Source: Pulveribacter suum (GTDB lineage: Bacteria > Pseudomonadota > Gammaproteobacteria > Burkholderiales > Burkholderiaceae_C). From it: 64,000 bases of DNA. The stretch spans positions 372,001-436,000 of the forward strand of contig NZ_CP027792.1 in assembly GCF_003013695.1 (NCBI RefSeq), in the 5' to 3' direction. The notes under the pieces were generated by a model. It ran no database searches. It was not told where the DNA came from and saw only the letters and a list, made by a program, of their open reading frames with translations. Position numbers and translations under genes: made by a program. This document shows positions 44,794 through 55,465 of this stretch, piece by piece; position 1 is the first letter of the stretch; every line of letters begins with the position of its first letter.

Positions 44794-45915
44794 TCAGCCC
44801 TGGCCGTTCAGGGCCGGGTAGTCGGTGTAGCCGTGCGCGCCGCCGCCGTAGTAGGTGGCACGGTCCGAAGCGTTCAGGGGCGCGCCGGTGCGCAGGCGCT
44901 CCACCAGATCGGGGTTGGAGATGAAGTCGCGCCCGAAGGCCACGGCGTCCGCCCGGCCGCTGGCCACGGCCTGGGCGGCCCTATCGCCGTCGTAGCCGTT
45001 GTTGACGATCCACGCGCCCTGGCCCCCGGCGCTGCGGTAGGCGGCCTTGAAGGCGTCGTAGTCAAACGGCCGGCCCTCCACGTCGCGCGGCCCGCCGGTG
45101 GAGCCCTCGATGACGTGGATAAAGGCGAGATTGAGCGGCGCCAGCTGGCGCGCCAGGTACTCGTACAGGGGCTGCGGGTCCGCGTCCACGATGTCGTTGG
45201 CCGGGGTGACGGGCGACAGGCGCAGGCCGGTGCGGCCCGCGCCCACGGCGTCGGCCACGGCGCGCGTCACCTCCAGCGTCAGGCGGGCGCGGTTTTCGAT
45301 GCTGCCGCCGTAGTCGTCCTGGCGCTGGTTGGCGCCGGTCTTCAGAAACTGGTCGAGCAGGTAGCCGTTGGCGCCATGGATCTCCACGCCGTCAAAGCCC
45401 GCGGTCTGCACCGCGTTGCGCGCCGCGGCGGCAAAGGTGTGGACGATGCCGGGCAGCTCCTCGGCCTGCAGCGCGCGAGGTGCCGAGGTGGGCTGAAAGC
45501 CGCCCTTGCCGCTGTCCGGGTCGATCAGATAGGTCTTGCTGTGGGCCGTGACGGCCGAGGGCGCCACGGGCGCGCCGCCATCCGGCTGCAGGCTGTCGTG
45601 CGACACCCGGCCCACGTGCCACAGCTGGCAGACGATGGTGCCGCCGGCCTCATGCACCGCGTCAGTCACGCGCTTCCAGCCATCGAGCTGCTCGCTGCCG
45701 TACAGGCCGGGCACGTCGGCGTAGCCCTGGGCCTGGTGGCTGATGGCGGTGCCTTCGGAGATCAGCAGGCCGGCACTGGCGCGCTGGCGGTAGTAGGTGG
45801 CGTTCAGCTCGCCGGGCGTGGCGTGGGGCGCGCGGTTGCGCGTGAGCGGCGCCATGGCGATGCGGTTGGCCAAGTGCAGGGCACCGGCCTGCAGGGGGTC
45901 GAACAAGGTGGTCAT
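44794..45915 (-). CDS. nemA: Old yellow enzyme-family NADH:flavin oxidoreductase
   Basis: 373-aa FMN-containing ene-reductase (NemA/OYE type). Key parts are MAPLTRNRA at the N-terminus, ISEGTAISHQAQGYADVPGL, CQLWHVGRVSH, DGVEIHGANGYLLDQFL with the substrate-binding His-Asn pair, and RADAVAFGRDFISNPDLVER for FMN phosphate. It reduces activated alkenes and nitro compounds. The ATG at 45915 gives the family's usual start. It lies downstream of a GST gene, both detoxification-related. No NemR regulator is nearby. Confidence 0.93.
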   Translation of the reverse strand: MTTLFDPLQAGALHLANRIAMAPLTRNRAPHATPGELNATYYRQRASAGLLISEGTAISHQAQGYADVPGLYGSEQLDGWKRVTDAVHEAGGTIVCQLWHVGRVSHDSLQPDGGAPVAPSAVTAHSKTYLIDPDSGKGGFQPTSAPRALQAEELPGIVHTFAAAARNAVQTAGFDGVEIHGANGYLLDQFLKTGANQRQDDYGGSIENRARLTLEVTRAVADAVGAGRTGLRLSPVTPANDIVDADPQPLYEYLARQLAPLNLAFIHVIEGSTGGPRDVEGRPFDYDAFKAAYRSAGGQGAWIVNNGYDGDRAAQAVASGRADAVAFGRDFISNPDLVERLRTGAPLNASDRATYYGGGAHGYTDYPALNGQG

Positions 45916-45952
45916 GCGAAAAAGCCTTCTTTGCTGGAAAAGCGAAACGGCA

Positions 45953-45975
45953 ACGGGCCGGTGGAGCCGGCCCGT
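45953..45975. other. GC-rich hairpin between GST and nemA-like gene
   Basis: ACGGGCCGG (45953-45961) pairs perfectly with CCGGCCCGT (45967-45975). It sits in the 86-bp gap after the GST stop (minus strand) and has no strong T run, so it is a weak terminator or an mRNA-stabilising stem. Confidence 0.4.
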
Positions 45976-46001
45976 GCGCAGGAGTTGGAAGCCGCTGCTG
46001 C

Positions 46002-46610
46002 TTACTTGAGCAGACCCTCGGCCTTCATCGCGGCCTGCACGCCCGGGCGGGCGGCAACGCGTTCGCGGTAGGCGGCGAGGTGCTTCAGGTGCGAGATGTC
46101 CAGGCCCACGTGCTGTGCCCAGTTGGTCACTGTGAACAGGTAGGCGTCGGCCACGCTGAAGTGCTCGCCCATCAGGTAGTCCTTGCCGTCCAGCTCGCCA
46201 TCGATCCACCCCAGGCGGCTGGACAGGTGTTCGCGCGCGATCGGCTTGTAGTCCTCGGGCGTATTGGGCTTGAACAGGGGCGAGAAGCCCTTGTGGATCT
46301 CGGTGCTGATGAAATTCAGCCACTGCTGCAGGCGGTAGCGCGGCAGCGTGCCGTTGGCCGGCGCCAGGTTCTTGTGCGGCGCCTGGTCAGCCAGGTATTG
46401 CACGATGGCCGGGCCTTCGCGCAGGCGCGTGCCGTCGTCCAGCTCCAGCACGGGCACATAGCCCAGCGGGTTGATGGTGTAGAAGTCGGTGCCGTCCTGC
46501 AGCTTGTGGCTTTTGGTGCTGGCCAGCACGGGGGTGTAGGCCAGGCCCGCTTCGTGCAGCACGATGTGCGGAGACAGCGAGCAGGCGCCGGGGGAGTAGT
46601 ACAGCTTCAT
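46002..46610 (-). CDS. gstA: Glutathione S-transferase (beta class, GstA-like)
   Basis: 202 aa. MKLYYSPGACSLSPHIVLHE carries the beta-class Cys10 and Ser. NPLGYVPVLELDDGTRLREG holds the cis-Pro loop, and YLMGEHFSVADAYLFTVTNW the C-terminal N-capping box. The ATG at 46610 is clear. It is separated from the downstream nemA-like gene by 86 bp with a hairpin. It detoxifies electrophiles with glutathione. Confidence 0.93.
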   Translation of the reverse strand: MKLYYSPGACSLSPHIVLHEAGLAYTPVLASTKSHKLQDGTDFYTINPLGYVPVLELDDGTRLREGPAIVQYLADQAPHKNLAPANGTLPRYRLQQWLNFISTEIHKGFSPLFKPNTPEDYKPIAREHLSSRLGWIDGELDGKDYLMGEHFSVADAYLFTVTNWAQHVGLDISHLKHLAAYRERVAARPGVQAAMKAEGLLK

Positions 46611-46689
46611 GCGGAACGTCCTTTTTTCTTGCTTGACAGGGGTGGGTTGAGAAGGCAAGCCACATGCTAGGGGCTCGGCAAGCCGTCTG

Positions 46690-46968
46690 TCAGGCAGGGT
46701 CTTTGGGCGGCAGCGGCGGGGCGGTGGCGCGCTCCATCCAGGCAATGTGCGCCAGCGCCTCGGCCCGGCTGGCGCCGCACAGGCCGGGGTGGGGCCGCAG
46801 CGACGCGCACACCGGCGGGCGCGTGGGCTGGCCGAACAGCAGGCAGCGGTCCTGATCGCCCAGCTGCACGCAGCGCACCCCGGCCGGCTTGCCGTGCGGC
46901 ATGCCGGGGATGGGCGAGCTGATGGAGGGCGCGATGCAGCAGGCGCCGCAGTGTGGGCGGCAGTCCAT
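46690..46968 (-). CDS. YkgJ-family cysteine-cluster protein (short form)
   Basis: 92 aa. It starts with the cluster MDCRPHCGACCIAPSISSPI and has further cysteines at VRCVQLGDQDRCLLF and PPVCASLRPHPGLCG, the spacing of the YkgJ zinc/iron-binding family. It is a smaller relative of the protein at 7763-8176. It lies 79 bp upstream of the GST on the same strand. Confidence 0.87.
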   Translation of the reverse strand: MDCRPHCGACCIAPSISSPIPGMPHGKPAGVRCVQLGDQDRCLLFGQPTRPPVCASLRPHPGLCGASRAEALAHIAWMERATAPPLPPKDPA

Positions 46969-46974
46969 CAGGCA

Positions 46975-47029
46975 CTACTTTTTTGATAGCTGCCAACGCT
47001 TGATGGATAAGGGCTGGAGCCCATTTTGA
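46975..47029 (+). repeat. Intergenic hairpin repeat, copy 13
   Basis: GATAGCTGCCAACGCTTGATG, then AAGGGCTGGAGCCC, between the FMN reductase and YkgJ genes. Confidence 0.8.
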
Positions 47030-47038
47030 CGCAGATAC

Positions 47039-47623
47039 TCAAGCAGCGCCATGCAGCCGGCCGGCCGCCCACAGCACCTGCTGCACCACGGCCTGCACCT
47101 GCTCGCGCGCTGCGCTGTCAGCCAGCTGGCCCTGCTCGTCGAACGCGCTGGCTGCGCGCGCCAGCGCGTACTGGCGCGGCGCCAGCCAGCAGCCCAGGTT
47201 GATGAGCAGCGGCGCCAGGTGGCTTTGCGATCGCAGCCCGCCCAGGGCGCCGTTGGACGCGCTGAGCATGCCCACCACCTTGCCGCCAAAGGGCCGCGCG
47301 CCGTCGGCCCACACCGGGTGCCCGGCCACGGGGCTGGACGCCCAGTCCAGTGCGTTCTTGAGCAAGCCGGTGTAGCTGCCGTTGTATTCGGGCGAGCAGA
47401 CGATCCAGGCCGGGTGGGCGTCCATGGCCTCCTTCAGGCGGATCACGTCGGGCGGCGTGCCGCGCGCCTCCAGCTCGGCGTGGTACAGGGGGATGTCGTA
47501 GTCGCCGAGCTCCAGCAGCGTGGCCTGGGCGCCCAGTTCTTGCCCGATGCCCGCGGCCACGGCGGCCAGGCGGCGGTTGAATGATTGCTGGCGGGTGCTG
47601 CCCGCGAAGACGAGGAGTTTCAT
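47039..47623 (-). CDS. NADPH-dependent FMN reductase (flavodoxin-like)
   Basis: 194 aa. MKLLVFAGSTRQQSFNRRLA is the phosphate-binding loop of the NADPH_FMN_red family (ChrR/YieF/azoreductase-like), and CSPEYNGSYTGLLKNALDWAS is its second flavin loop. The ATG at 47623 gives the canonical start. Such enzymes reduce quinones, chromate or azo dyes. The physiological substrate is unclear. It is divergent from mnmG, and a parS site lies in the gap. Confidence 0.9.
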   Translation of the reverse strand: MKLLVFAGSTRQQSFNRRLAAVAAGIGQELGAQATLLELGDYDIPLYHAELEARGTPPDVIRLKEAMDAHPAWIVCSPEYNGSYTGLLKNALDWASSPVAGHPVWADGARPFGGKVVGMLSASNGALGGLRSQSHLAPLLINLGCWLAPRQYALARAASAFDEQGQLADSAAREQVQAVVQQVLWAAGRLHGAA

Positions 47624-47668
47624 GGAGGGCGATTGAAGCACAGGCGCCGCTCAGGAATCCTGCACCGC

Positions 47669-47682
47669 GTTTCACGTGAAAC
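47669..47682. other. parS site upstream of mnmG
   Basis: GTTTCACGTGAAAC followed by A is a perfect palindrome matching the ParB-binding consensus TGTTTCACGTGAAACA except for its first base. parA and parB lie 3.4-9 kb downstream. Confidence 0.88.
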
Positions 47683-47720
47683 AGGCCTGCCCATACGCCG
47701 CACGTCCTTTTGCCAAAGGT

Positions 47721-47741
47721 GGGAAAATCGCGGGTTTTCCC
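47721..47741. other. Inverted repeat GGGAAAA-N7-TTTTCCC upstream of mnmG
   Basis: GGGAAAA (47721-47727) and TTTTCCC (47735-47741) form a perfect 7-bp stem 38 bp before the mnmG start. It could be a hairpin in the leader or a dyad operator. No T run follows. Confidence 0.35.
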
Positions 47742-47778
47742 GGCATTTGCCGGCCCCTTCGCACCTTCTCGCCTGCCC

Positions 47779-49739
<1,961 letters not shown>

Positions 49740-49743
<4 letters not shown>

Positions 49744-50393
49744 GCGACCTGGCAACCAGCCTCCGCGCAGGCACCCAGGCCCTGGGCCTGGAACTGACCG
49801 ATGCACAGCACCAGCAGCTGCTGGACTTTTTGGAGCTGCTGCGCAAGTGGAACAAGGTCTACAACCTGACGGCCGTGCGCGATCCGCAGGAGATGCTGAC
49901 CCACCACCTGCTGGACAGCCTGGCTGCCGTCGCCCCCCTGCGCCGCCACCTGAGCGGGTTGGCAGGGCAGGGCGCCGGCGCGCGGCTGCTGGACGTGGGC
50001 TCCGGCGGCGGCCTGCCCGGGGTGGTGTTTGCCATCTGCTGCCCGGGGGTGCAGGTGCACTGCGTGGATACGGTGGCCAAGAAGGCGGCCTTCATCCAGC
50101 AGGTGGCGGCCACGCTGCAGCTGCCCAATCTGCGCGGTATTCACGCGCGAGTCGAATCGCTGCAGGGGCCGTATGACGTGGTCAGCTGCCGCGCTTTTGC
50201 CTCGCTGTCGGATTTCATAGGGGGGTCGCGTGCCGCCATCGCAGTGGATGGCGTCTGGCTGGCCATGAAGGGCAAGCACCCACAGGAAGAGATCGATGCG
50301 TTGCCAGCCGATGTCCAGGTGTTTCACGTGGAACAGCTGAACGTGCCTGGTCTGCAAGCTGAGCGCTGCATCGTCTGGCTTCGCCCGGTCTGA
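49740..50393 (+). CDS. rsmG: RsmG (GidB), 16S rRNA m7G527 methyltransferase
   Basis: 217 aa. The SAM-binding motif I is [20 protein letters not shown]. Also seen are [20 protein letters not shown], the family's N-terminal signature, and [13 protein letters not shown] with the catalytic-loop Arg. It methylates G527 of 16S rRNA. It starts inside the last codons of mnmG (ATGA) and carries a parS site near its 3' end. Confidence 0.95.
50320..50335. other. parS site within rsmG
   Basis: TGTTTCACGTGGAACA matches the 16-bp consensus TGTTNCACGTGNAACA at every fixed position. It encodes VFHVEQ in rsmG. Confidence 0.82.
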
Positions 50394-50442
50394 GCGGCTG
50401 GCCGCGTACACTTGCCAGCTTCAATTCTGAGGCTGGCCCACC

Positions 50443-51057
50443 ATGTTCGGCATCGCTGATTACGGCGCCTTCGTCGCTGCCATCGTCATGTTCCTGGCGA
50501 TCCCCGGCCCGGGAAACCTGGCGTTGGTCACCTCCACCGGCAAGGGAGGCGTGCGCGCCGGGCTGCTGGCCGCAGCCGGCGTGATCGCCGCCGACCAGGT
50601 GCTGATGTGGGCGGCCGTGGCGGGGGTCGCGGCGCTGCTGGCCTCCATGCCGGCGGCCTTCCATGCCGTGCAGTGGCTGGGCGCGGCCTATCTCGCCTGG
50701 ATGGGCTTCAAGATGCTCACCGCCAAGCCGGGCGACGCGCCCGTGCTGCGCCTGGAGCCGCGCCGGTACTTCCAGCAGGGCGCGGTCATCACGCTGCTCA
50801 ATCCCAAGGCCATCGTGTTCTACATGGCCTTCTTCCCGCTGTTCGTGGACCCGGCGCGCCACCAGGGCCTGCTGACGTTCGGCGTGATGGCGACGACCAT
50901 CGCGCTGCTCACTTTTATCTACAGCCTCGTCGTCGTACTGCTCACGCACCACCTGGCTGAGCGCATGCGTGCCAGCCCGCGCATCGCCCAGGCGCTGGAG
51001 CGCTTGGTCGGCACCTTTCTCATCGGCTTCGGCATCAAGCTGGCCGTCTCCAACTAG
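50443..51057 (+). CDS. LysE/RhtB-family amino-acid exporter
   Basis: 204 aa with six hydrophobic segments. The LysE family signature AIPGPGNLALVTSTGKGGVR appears in the first loop, then ITLLNPKAIVFYMAFFPLFV. It exports amino acids or related metabolites, and the substrate is unknown. It sits between rsmG and parA, 50 bp after the former and 25 bp before the latter. An unrelated transport gene within the par cluster is a recurring arrangement in Burkholderiales. Confidence 0.9.
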   Translation: MFGIADYGAFVAAIVMFLAIPGPGNLALVTSTGKGGVRAGLLAAAGVIAADQVLMWAAVAGVAALLASMPAAFHAVQWLGAAYLAWMGFKMLTAKPGDAPVLRLEPRRYFQQGAVITLLNPKAIVFYMAFFPLFVDPARHQGLLTFGVMATTIALLTFIYSLVVVLLTHHLAERMRASPRIAQALERLVGTFLIGFGIKLAVSN

Positions 51058-51082
51058 CGCGCTGCGCGCACCACTGCATTGC

Positions 51083-51853
51083 ATGGCCAAGATTTTCTGT
51101 GTCGCCAACCAAAAGGGCGGGGTCGGCAAGACCACCACTACCGTCAACCTGGCCGCCGGCCTGGCAAAAATAGGCCAGCGCGTGCTGCTGGTGGACCTGG
51201 ACCCGCAGGGCAACGCCACCATGGGCTCGGGCGTGGACAAGCGCGCGCTGGCGCTCACCATCTACGACGTGCTCCTGGGCGAAGCCGGCGTGCGCGACGC
51301 GGCCGTGTTGTCCGAACCCGGCGGCTACCAGGTCCTGGGTGCCAACCGCGAGCTGGCCGGCGCCGAGGTCGAGCTGGTGCAACTGGAGCAGCGCGAAAAG
51401 CGCCTGAAGGGCGCCCTGGCGGAGGTGGACGGCGACTACGACTTCGTGCTGATCGACTGCCCCCCGGCCCTCAGCCTGCTGACCCTGAACGGCCTGTGCG
51501 CCGCGCACGGCGTCATCGTGCCGATGCAGTGCGAATACTTCGCGCTGGAAGGGCTCACGGACCTGGTCAACACCATCAAGCAGGTGCATGCCAACTTGAA
51601 CCCGGACCTGCAGATCATCGGCCTGCTGCGCGTCATGTTCGACCCGCGCATCACGCTGCAGCAGCAGGTCAGCGAGCAGCTCAAAGAGCACTTTGGGGAC
51701 AAAGTGTTCGACACGGTGATCCCGCGCAACGTGCGGCTGGCGGAGGCGCCGAGCTATGGGCTGCCAGGGGTGGTTTTTGACGCCAACGCACGCGGCAGCC
51801 GGGCCTTCGTCGAGTTCGCGCAGGAGATGGTGGGGCGCATCCAACGGATGTGA
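51083..51853 (+). CDS. parA: ParA, chromosome-partitioning ATPase
   Basis: 256 aa, deviant-Walker ATPase: NQKGGVGKTTTTVNLAAGLA (residues 9-28), switch I LVDLDPQGNATMG, switch II FVLIDCPPALSLLTLNGLCA, and IPRNVRLAEAPSYGLPGVVF, typical of chromosomal Soj/ParA. It lacks the N-terminal HTH of plasmid ParAs. It drives segregation of ParB-parS complexes. Unusually, parB is not next: a 3.2-kb surface-protein gene and a hydrolase gene lie between. Confidence 0.96.
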   Translation: MAKIFCVANQKGGVGKTTTTVNLAAGLAKIGQRVLLVDLDPQGNATMGSGVDKRALALTIYDVLLGEAGVRDAAVLSEPGGYQVLGANRELAGAEVELVQLEQREKRLKGALAEVDGDYDFVLIDCPPALSLLTLNGLCAAHGVIVPMQCEYFALEGLTDLVNTIKQVHANLNPDLQIIGLLRVMFDPRITLQQQVSEQLKEHFGDKVFDTVIPRNVRLAEAPSYGLPGVVFDANARGSRAFVEFAQEMVGRIQRM

Positions 51854-51976
51854 GGGCACCAACTGGCTCCAAAGGGCGCGAAAACCCCTTCAATTGCAAA
51901 CAATTACGTTTTGTGTAGGGCTTGTGAGGGAAAAGTAAGCGGTTTTTAGGTGTCGCTACTTAGACTCGGCCGGGTC

Positions 51977-52065
51977 GCAACCTGCGGTTACTGCAGTTGC
52001 ATTCTTCCTCCGGAGTTAACGGCCTGTTCTCGGCCATGGGACTTCGGAACTTTCCTAAAGAAAGT
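51977..52065 (+). other. Structured leader upstream of the IPTL-CTERM gene
   Basis: Two hairpins precede the start at 52073. One pairs GCAA/CTGC (51977-51985) with GCAG/TTGC (51993-52000), with one bulged C. The other is ACTTTC-CTAAA-GAAAGT (52049-52065), ending 7 nt before the ATG where a Shine-Dalgarno would be. No known riboswitch class was recognised. The surrounding 51854-52072 gap is AT-richer than average. Confidence 0.35.
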
Positions 52066-52072
52066 CTGAGTC

Positions 52073-55000
52073 ATGCCAAAACATCTGCTTTCGCGTGCAG
52101 CCGCCATATCGCCTGCTCCGCCCTCTTCCGCTCCAAGGGGCAGGTCACTCAAGTCCCATGTTTGGGCGACCGTGCTGGCCGCGCCCCTGTTGGGCATGGC
52201 GGGCGCATCCGCCTGGGCGGCTGTTCCGTTGGTGCACAGCTTCAGCCCAACCACTCTCGTGACCAACCAGACGGCCCTGGTCAAGGTCATCTTGAACAAC
52301 ACCGCCAATGCCAGTGCGGCGACAGGGACCAATTTGACCGTGCCTTTGGCGGGCTTGACCGTGAGCAATGTCATCTCCACCTGTGTGCCCCTTGGGTCTC
52401 TCGCCATCGTGAATTCCGGCACGCCCACGGCGCACCTTGAGCTCTCGGGCGGTACGGTTCCCGCAGGCAGCACCTGCGAGATCACGGCTAATGTGAGATC
52501 CGCTGCATCGGGTACTTACCCCAGCGACATTGCCGCGAATGCATTGGCATCCTCCAATGGCTCAAACCCCGATGCCTCTTCGGTCTCCCTGGTCGTCAAC
52601 GGCGTCAAGCCCCTGGTCGGCGCCAAGACGTTCGACAAGAACACCTTGCGTGGCGGCGAGACGGCGAAGGTGACCGTCACCATCACCAATCCAAACAACC
52701 TGAATTTCTCCGCCCTGCAAGCCAGCGACGGGCTGCCCCCGCAGTTGACGATCGCCACGCCGTCCAACCTGGCGACGACTTGCGGCGCAGGTGCCACAGC
52801 GTGGGATGGCCCCACCAACACCGCGAGCCTGACCGCTGGCACGATAGGGCCGAATACCAGTTGCACGTTCAGCTTCAACGTGACGCCCGCCAACCCGACG
52901 GCGTTCTTGAGCATGACGGCGGAAAACAAAATCACCGGCAGCAACGTCAGCGCCACCGACAGCAGCGGCAACACTGCCAATGCAGGCGGCGATTTCAGTG
53001 CCAACGTGAACGTTCGCACGGGTGCGCAGATCCAAAAGCGCTTCGCCGACGACCCGGTCACCCATGGCAGCGCATCATCCTTCACGCTCAGGGTGACCAA
53101 CCACAACCTCACACCGCTGACGGGTATCAGCTTTACCGATACCGTTCCGGCGGGCATCACGGTGACGGGGATCAGTGGCACCTGCAATGGAGTGACGCCC
53201 ACGTTTACCGCTGCAGCCGTGACCTTGAGCAATGCCGCGCTCGCGCCGGATTCCGGCTGCTCCTTCACGGTGAACTTCACTGGCCACAATACGGGGACTG
53301 GCCCTATTACGGCCAACAACGCACCGGGTACGTTTACCGCGCCTGGTGGTGGCGCGGTAAGCTTTGGTGGCGGTGTGGTCCCGAACATCCTGGGCGATCA
53401 AATCATCGTCAACCCGAACCCCACGGGTCCGGGCAACGGCAGTGGTGGTCTGAGTGCAACCAAGCGGTTTGCAAAAACGGCTGGTACACAAACGCGCACC
53501 CTGAACGTCGTGCAGACCGAAACCTTCGACCTGATCGTCACGCTGCGCAACGGCAGCAGTAATCCGGCAACGGGTGTTGCTTTCTCCGATAATCTGGCCA
53601 GCATGGGAGCTGGGTTTTCGGTGGCATCGGGCTTTGCCTCACCAGCAGGACTTTGCGGCGGCACGCTGACCGCCTCCGGCACCAGCATTGCGCTTTCTGG
53701 CGCCACTATCGCTGCCGGCGGCACTTGCGAGGTCGAGGTACCGGTGACGGTGGCCGCCAATGCGGCACGGACGTCGTTCGAGAACCGGATCGGTAGCGGC
53801 ACGCTCAATGCCCTGACCGGCGTCATCTCTGGAACGCCGCACACCTGGGCAGGCGTCGATTGGGCCAATGTGACCGTGGGCCCGGCGCTGTCGGTCAACA
53901 AGACGTTCATGCCCGCCACGATCGCCACCAAGGATCATGCGGTGTCTTCGGCACTGACGATCAAGATCAACCGCGCCACCGGCGCCGCGGAATTCACGAG
54001 TCTGGCCTTTGACGACGCTTTTCCAGCCGCTGGAGCGCCGCTGACCGTGAACACCACACCGCTGTCCAACACCTGCGGCGGCACGGTGAACATCACGCCG
54101 CAAACCGCCGGAGCCGCCGGGCACATCACGCTGACCGGCGGCACCATCACGGGCGCCGCGGGCAGCTGCGCCATCGTGGTGGGGTTCGAGGCTGATCAGG
54201 ATGCGGCGGGAAGCTACACCAACAGCCTCGCGGCCGGAGCGGTGGTGGCAGCCGGAGGCGTGCAAAACGAGACCACTGGCAGCGGCACGCTGACGCTTGA
54301 TGCCAAGGTGGCGACGCTGGGCCTGAGCAAGCGCTTCGACCCCATTTTGCTGAGCAAGATGGGAGAGACGTCGACGCTGACCATAGAAATCAGCAACGTT
54401 GACGGCACCCCCAAGCAGACTGGCGTGACGCTCACGGACAATTTGCCGTTCGGGATGAAAGTGGCGCCAGCACCTGCGGCCAGCGCGTCTCCCAGTTGCG
54501 GAGCGACCCCTACGTTCGCTCCCACTGCCGGGGCCTCCGTTCTCACCTTGACCGGGGCGGACATTGAGCCGGGTGCCGTCTGTACGCTGACGGTGGTGGT
54601 CACCGGCAATGCCGTGGGTAATCTGATCAACGTCATACCGGCCGGCAACATCACCACCGATCCATTCCCTGGCTGGCCCTCGGGCATGACCAACACGGGC
54701 CCGGCGCAGGCCACGATCCAGGTGCCGGCCAAGGACGCCAGCGGCGCCCCTGTTGGCCTTGATCTGGCAGTAGCCATCACCAACAATGCCAATGGCATCT
54801 GCGCTGGCAGCACTACCACCTACGTCGTGACGGTGACCAACCCCGGCGGCGCGGACGTGGGCGGGGCGAGTCTTGTCAACATGCCGCCCGCGGGCATCAC
54901 CTATGGCAACTGGACGGTAATGGCTACGGGCGGCGCCGTGCCATCAGCGATGACTGGCAGCGGAGCCCTGAACGAGACGGTGTCCCTGCCCAAGGGAGGG

Positions 55001-55285
55001 AAGCTGGTCTATACCATTACCGCCTCGGTGGATGCCGCCGCCGCGGGGCCGCTGACCAACACGGCAACGGTGAAGTTGCCGGTGCAGGCCCCTGCGCTGG
55101 TGGATGCCAATGCTGCCAACGACACGGCAAGCGATACGGATCCCGTTACCACAGGATGTGTGGCGGGGCCTGGTGGGACGACCTCCATCCCCACCCTCTC
55201 CGAATGGGCCCTGATCGCCCTGTCCATGCTGCTGGCCGCCTTCGCCCTGCGCCGCATGCCGCTGCCATCTGGCCGCCGCAGCTAA
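52073..55285 (+). CDS. Large repeat surface protein with IPTL-CTERM sorting signal
   Basis: 1070 aa. A signal peptide (KSHVWATVLAAPLLGMAGAS, cleavage near WAA) is followed by seven Ig-like/DUF11-type units of about 140 residues, starting near 44, 183, 320, 462, 608, 751 and 897. Units two to six open with K-T/R-F (KTFDKNTL, KRFADDPV, KRFAKTAG, KTFMPATI, KRFDPILL). The C-terminus is IPTLSEWALIALSMLLAAFA then RRMP: sorting motif, membrane helix, basic tail. IPTL-CTERM proteins are thought to be processed by an exosortase-type enzyme. Codon use is less GC-biased than neighbours. It splits parA from parB. Confidence 0.88.
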   Translation: MPKHLLSRAAAISPAPPSSAPRGRSLKSHVWATVLAAPLLGMAGASAWAAVPLVHSFSPTTLVTNQTALVKVILNNTANASAATGTNLTVPLAGLTVSNVISTCVPLGSLAIVNSGTPTAHLELSGGTVPAGSTCEITANVRSAASGTYPSDIAANALASSNGSNPDASSVSLVVNGVKPLVGAKTFDKNTLRGGETAKVTVTITNPNNLNFSALQASDGLPPQLTIATPSNLATTCGAGATAWDGPTNTASLTAGTIGPNTSCTFSFNVTPANPTAFLSMTAENKITGSNVSATDSSGNTANAGGDFSANVNVRTGAQIQKRFADDPVTHGSASSFTLRVTNHNLTPLTGISFTDTVPAGITVTGISGTCNGVTPTFTAAAVTLSNAALAPDSGCSFTVNFTGHNTGTGPITANNAPGTFTAPGGGAVSFGGGVVPNILGDQIIVNPNPTGPGNGSGGLSATKRFAKTAGTQTRTLNVVQTETFDLIVTLRNGSSNPATGVAFSDNLASMGAGFSVASGFASPAGLCGGTLTASGTSIALSGATIAAGGTCEVEVPVTVAANAARTSFENRIGSGTLNALTGVISGTPHTWAGVDWANVTVGPALSVNKTFMPATIATKDHAVSSALTIKINRATGAAEFTSLAFDDAFPAAGAPLTVNTTPLSNTCGGTVNITPQTAGAAGHITLTGGTITGAAGSCAIVVGFEADQDAAGSYTNSLAAGAVVAAGGVQNETTGSGTLTLDAKVATLGLSKRFDPILLSKMGETSTLTIEISNVDGTPKQTGVTLTDNLPFGMKVAPAPAASASPSCGATPTFAPTAGASVLTLTGADIEPGAVCTLTVVVTGNAVGNLINVIPAGNITTDPFPGWPSGMTNTGPAQATIQVPAKDASGAPVGLDLAVAITNNANGICAGSTTTYVVTVTNPGGADVGGASLVNMPPAGITYGNWTVMATGGAVPSAMTGSGALNETVSLPKGGKLVYTITASVDAAAAGPLTNTATVKLPVQAPALVDANAANDTASDTDPVTTGCVAGPGGTTSIPTLSEWALIALSMLLAAFALRRMPLPSGRRS

Positions 55286-55331
55286 GGCAGCCGTCAGCGC
55301 CCCCCTGGCGCTGACCGACCGATCCGCATCG

Positions 55332-55373
55332 CCGCCGCCACGCCCCCAGGGCGTCGCGGCGGCGGTGTGTTTT
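55332..55373 (+). terminator. Terminator after the IPTL-CTERM gene
   Basis: CCGCCGCC (55332-55339) pairs with GGCGGCGG (55358-55365) around an inner CGCCC/GGGCG stem, followed by TGTGTTTTG. Confidence 0.65.
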
Positions 55374-55410
55374 GTGGGCTAGGGCAGAATACGTCTTGAA
55401 AGTTTCAATG

Positions 55411-55464
55411 AAATCGGCCTACAGCGCCCACCCATCAAGCGCCACTAGCTCCTGAATCAGTAGC
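55411..55464 (-). repeat. Intergenic hairpin repeat, copy 14
   Basis: CGGCCTACAGCGCCCACCC, then CAAGCGCCACTAGCTCCTG. Its edge reaches the hydrolase start codon at 55466, so it occupies the ribosome-binding region. Confidence 0.75.
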
Positions 55465-55465
55465 A

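Noticed and set aside
51854..52072. Cyclic-di-GMP or other known riboswitch before the IPTL-CTERM gene
   Set aside because: No match to the conserved GEMM core or any other class I can recall. Only simple hairpins are visible.
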